From NCBI GenBank assembly GCA_001910725.1, contig MJGA01000012.1, forward strand, positions 310,001 to 374,000: 64,000 nucleotides of DNA, in the 5' to 3' direction. The notes under the pieces are model-generated. The model made no database searches. It worked only from the letters and a program-made list of their open reading frames with translations, and was not told the DNA's origin. The translations under genes and the position numbers were made by a program. Positions 61,613 to 64,000 of the stretch are shown in pieces; the first letter of the stretch is position 1; each line of letters begins with the position of its first letter. This DNA comes from Phanerodontia chrysosporium. Lineage: Eukaryota; Basidiomycota; Agaricomycetes; Polyporales; Phanerochaetaceae.

Positions 61613-63364
61613 TTGCTTTCACTCCACCATCTCCCTCTCGCCGGCGAGAGTCTTTTCTCAGGATTAATTCGCTTATTCATACCAAGGGTCAAAATCTATG
61701 TACGTGTCGACGACCTTCTATCATGCAGGCTTGTCCAAACTGGTGTATGTAGGCCGTTGCCGGACGAGAGACCGCGCCAGAGCGTAGCGAATCTCATCGG
61801 GAGGTTCGAGCAACAAACGAAACGGCAGTCTCTACCTCCAGTGCCGCCGCGTGTCTCTACTCCCGTTTCTCACCTTACCGGGGATGCCGCGAAGGACGAG
61901 GGGAAGGAAAAGCGGGTTTGGCCTCCGGTGAAGGTTGAGAAGGAGAAGGAGAAGGAGCCGGAGACGATCTCACCACCTCCTCCAGAGGCTGTCAAAGCTG
62001 AAGAACCGTCACCTAAGCCTGCGTTGCCCACTCCTGACGCGTCGCCAAAGCCAGCGACAGCAGATCTCCCCGAGCCTGCCTCGGCAATCGATGGCGCATC
62101 TGCTGATACGGCGAGTGTCCCCGCATCCCCAGAGGTTCCAACAACACCGCCTCTGGAGCCTAAGGCTGACCCCGAGCCTGTTGCAACTGCCCCTGTTGAA
62201 TCTGCATCTTCGGAAGTCACTGCAACGGAACAGCCCTCGAAGCCTGTGCCTACGCGGCAATCTAGTACCGGCAATGTCGCTCGCCCACCGGTCACCCCTA
62301 GCAAGAACAAGTCTGCCGCCGCCCATCCTTCTACGACTGCTGCGCCGACAAGTAAGACTACGCGTGCTGCAGCGAAGTCTCCACCGACGTCACATAATGC
62401 CCTGCCAACACACCCTTCCTCCACCGCTTCTCCGTCACTACGGGGGTCCTCGAGTTTGAGGAACATCAAGGCGACACCATCGAGGCCATCTTCCAGCGCA
62501 TCCGTTCGCCCACCGACTACCCCAGGGCGACCGAAGACACCCTCGAGTTCGCGGCCGAAGACCCCCGCTTCCGCGGCACGTCCCAAGACTCCTGCAAGGA
62601 CTCCCGTGAAGACACCTGCAAGTGGTTTGTTTGCTCCGACCGCCGCTTCTCTCGCTAAAGCGCGGAATGCACCGGAGGGTCCCCCGCCTCCGCCAATCAA
62701 GAAGCAGTCCCTCTCTACTGATGTCGCGGAGAGGCTCAGCAAGCCCACCGCCGCGAGCCTGTCGAAGTCGCGCTCTGTCGCTCCACCCGCATCCTCAGCG
62801 CCCAAGACACCGAGCAAGCTCGGAGGCACTCCAACAAGAGGCGTTGCTTCCACGCGCGGAGCCGCAGCCGGAGCAAAGCCAAGGGCCTCCGCGACGGCTG
62901 GGAAGCCGAAGCCGGGCGTGAAGACTCCGGTGCCTGCTACGAGCCCAGAACCAGTCTCCACCAAGTCTGCCGTTGCTGAAACGCACCTTTCCGAAGCTCG
63001 TTCTGACGACGTTCAGCTCGTGCATGAGCCAGAAGAGCTACACGACAAGCAGGCCCGGATCAGCACGACTCTCACAATCACGAGGAGGCTGCCCAGACGA
63101 GCTCCATTCTGAGGCTCTGGACGTTTCTGCACAACAGGACACAGCTGCGGGGCAACATGAAGAGACGTCTGATACCCCCGCCAACATCCACGTCGTGTCT
63201 GACCCGAGGAGGACGTGCAGGCGCTCCCGGAATCCCCATCGCCCGCCGCCAAGGGCAACGACAACCTCGTCGACCTCGTCAACATGCTCGAGTCTACCAT
63301 GCCCCCTCCGATCAAGCTGAGCGAGCCTGTCGACGTCACCGCCGAGATTCCTGACGAAGAATGA
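61613..63364 (+). CDS. P/S/A-rich disordered protein with VANLIGRFEQQ motif
   Basis: A long low-complexity frame. RPRQSVANLIGRFEQQTKRQ is the only ordered-looking motif, followed by KVEKEKEKEPE, Pro/Ala/Thr repeats, many (R/S)PKTP and TPxRT elements and TAASLAKAR / TAASLSKSR repeats. Such basic, Pro/Ser-rich proteins with SP/TP sites are often microtubule- or cortex-associated, but that is inference. The frame from 61613 has no ATG near its start; the first exon must be upstream or spliced, so the 5' boundary is provisional. The C-terminus continues past the apparent stop at 63112: EALDVSAQQDTAAGQHEE, VSDPEEDVQALPESP and GNDNLVDLVNMLESTMPPPI lead to IPDEE and TGA at 63362-63364. Three single-base breaks (63054-63056, 63107-63108, 63203-63205) must be bridged. 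Confidence 0.6.
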
Positions 63365-64000
63365 ACGCGCGGAGTAGGATAATGTACAACAAGGAGTTTA
63401 TACTGCAATTCTGGATTGGCCGTCCGCGGCCACTGGTTAGTGTTGATAGATCATAGGTGCGCCGCTCCCTTCACCTGTCCATCGCCCAGCTGACAGCCTC
63501 TCAGTTGCATTAGTCATCGAGTGATATACCTCATATGCTCTCCATACTCAAACTCATACGTTATCGACTTTCTTTCTCTGCAATCCCACGTTAATCTCGC
63601 GCTGCAATCGTCCGTCAAGTACCTGTTCTCGGCTCCTCCCTGCGTATCGTATCGTCTTCTGTTTTGCTCGCACGTTCCTTGATCTGTTACCGATACCCTC
63701 CCTCTTCTGGATTTGGACTGTTGTTAATCGTGGCAGCGGCCTCCGACGGACGTCTCAAGAGGCTCTGCATCCTTGCACTTATACGTTTATCGTACGTACG
63801 GGCTCCGTATGTCTGTCTGTCCAGTGTTCGAATTCATTCGGAAGATTTTCGAACTCTCTCAGCGTTGCTCGGTGGCCGTCCTCCAGCATCATTGACACCG
63901 GAAAACATCCACGAGTGACTGCAAGCTGTCGTATCCACTAGTATAAGAAGGCAGCACAGCGATGTGAGTGGCACATTCGGCCTCCGGGTGACGACACTAG
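63365..64000. other. 3' flank, no supported gene
   Basis: Downstream region of the P-rich gene. An 84-codon plus-strand frame (63664-63918) shows no domain. T/C-rich sequence from 63530 could be the leader of a gene beginning beyond the window. Confidence 0.35.

Noticed and set aside
61870..62964. Minus-strand frame of 364 codons opposite the P-rich gene
   Set aside because: Gly/Val/Ala/Asp-rich mirror of the Pro/Ser/Thr repeats on the plus strand; an antisense shadow of repetitive codons.

Overview
The window looks like nuclear DNA of a wood- or litter-decay basidiomycete (Agaricomycetes, plausibly Polyporales). Genes are dense and carry many 45-65 nt GT-AG introns. Families typical of this group are present: a DUF6533 pair, a GMC oxidoreductase, a GH10 xylanase with CBM1, a membrane-anchored GH17 glucanase, a secretory-type aspartic protease and an expanded F-box family. 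I saw no tRNA, rRNA, CRISPR array or intact transposon. All family names come from reading motifs by eye; no database search was possible.

Layout. 0-12 kb: metallo-beta-lactamase (-), two tandem DUF6533 membrane proteins (+), a GMC oxidoreductase (-) and a GBD/FH3 formin-type regulatory protein (-). 14-19 kb: two co-oriented carbohydrate-active enzymes, GH17 then GH10-CBM1. 19.5-32 kb: four paralogous F-box genes, two on + and two on -, around a fifth F-box-like remnant and a small conserved S/P-rich protein. 32.7-38.5 kb: an A1 aspartic protease (-), then a divergent pair of lineage-specific, probably beta-rich proteins. 39-47 kb: a full ABCC transporter (+) tail-to-tail with an FG nucleoporin of the Nup49/Nup58 type (-). 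49-57 kb: a 67-residue stand-alone Zn2Cys6 protein, an arrestin-like protein, a METTL21-like methyltransferase, a peroxisomal-type SLC25 carrier and a coiled-coil protein. 57.5-63.4 kb: a protein with a zinc-ligand-like motif, an F-box/LRR-like protein and a P/S/A-rich protein.

The strongest window-wide observation concerns sequence integrity. In about 16 otherwise conserved genes the frame breaks one or more times, and all of roughly 24 breaks are repaired by restoring one base, usually one extra C or G in a short homopolymer. Three of the four F-box paralogs return to lengths divisible by three once this is done. I read this as residual single-base deletions in the assembly rather than mass pseudogenisation, but reads or RNA-seq must decide. 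The affected genes are therefore annotated as genes with a noted break.

Functionally the window mixes plant-biomass attack (GH10-CBM1, GMC oxidoreductase, GH17, protease), transport and detoxification (ABCC pump, SLC25 carrier, MBL hydrolase), ubiquitin-linked F-box proteins, and housekeeping genes (nucleoporin, methyltransferase, arrestin-like adaptor). I see no operon-like or biosynthetic-cluster logic linking them. The least explained items are the F-box cluster, the tiny zinc-cluster protein and the divergent pair of unknown proteins.
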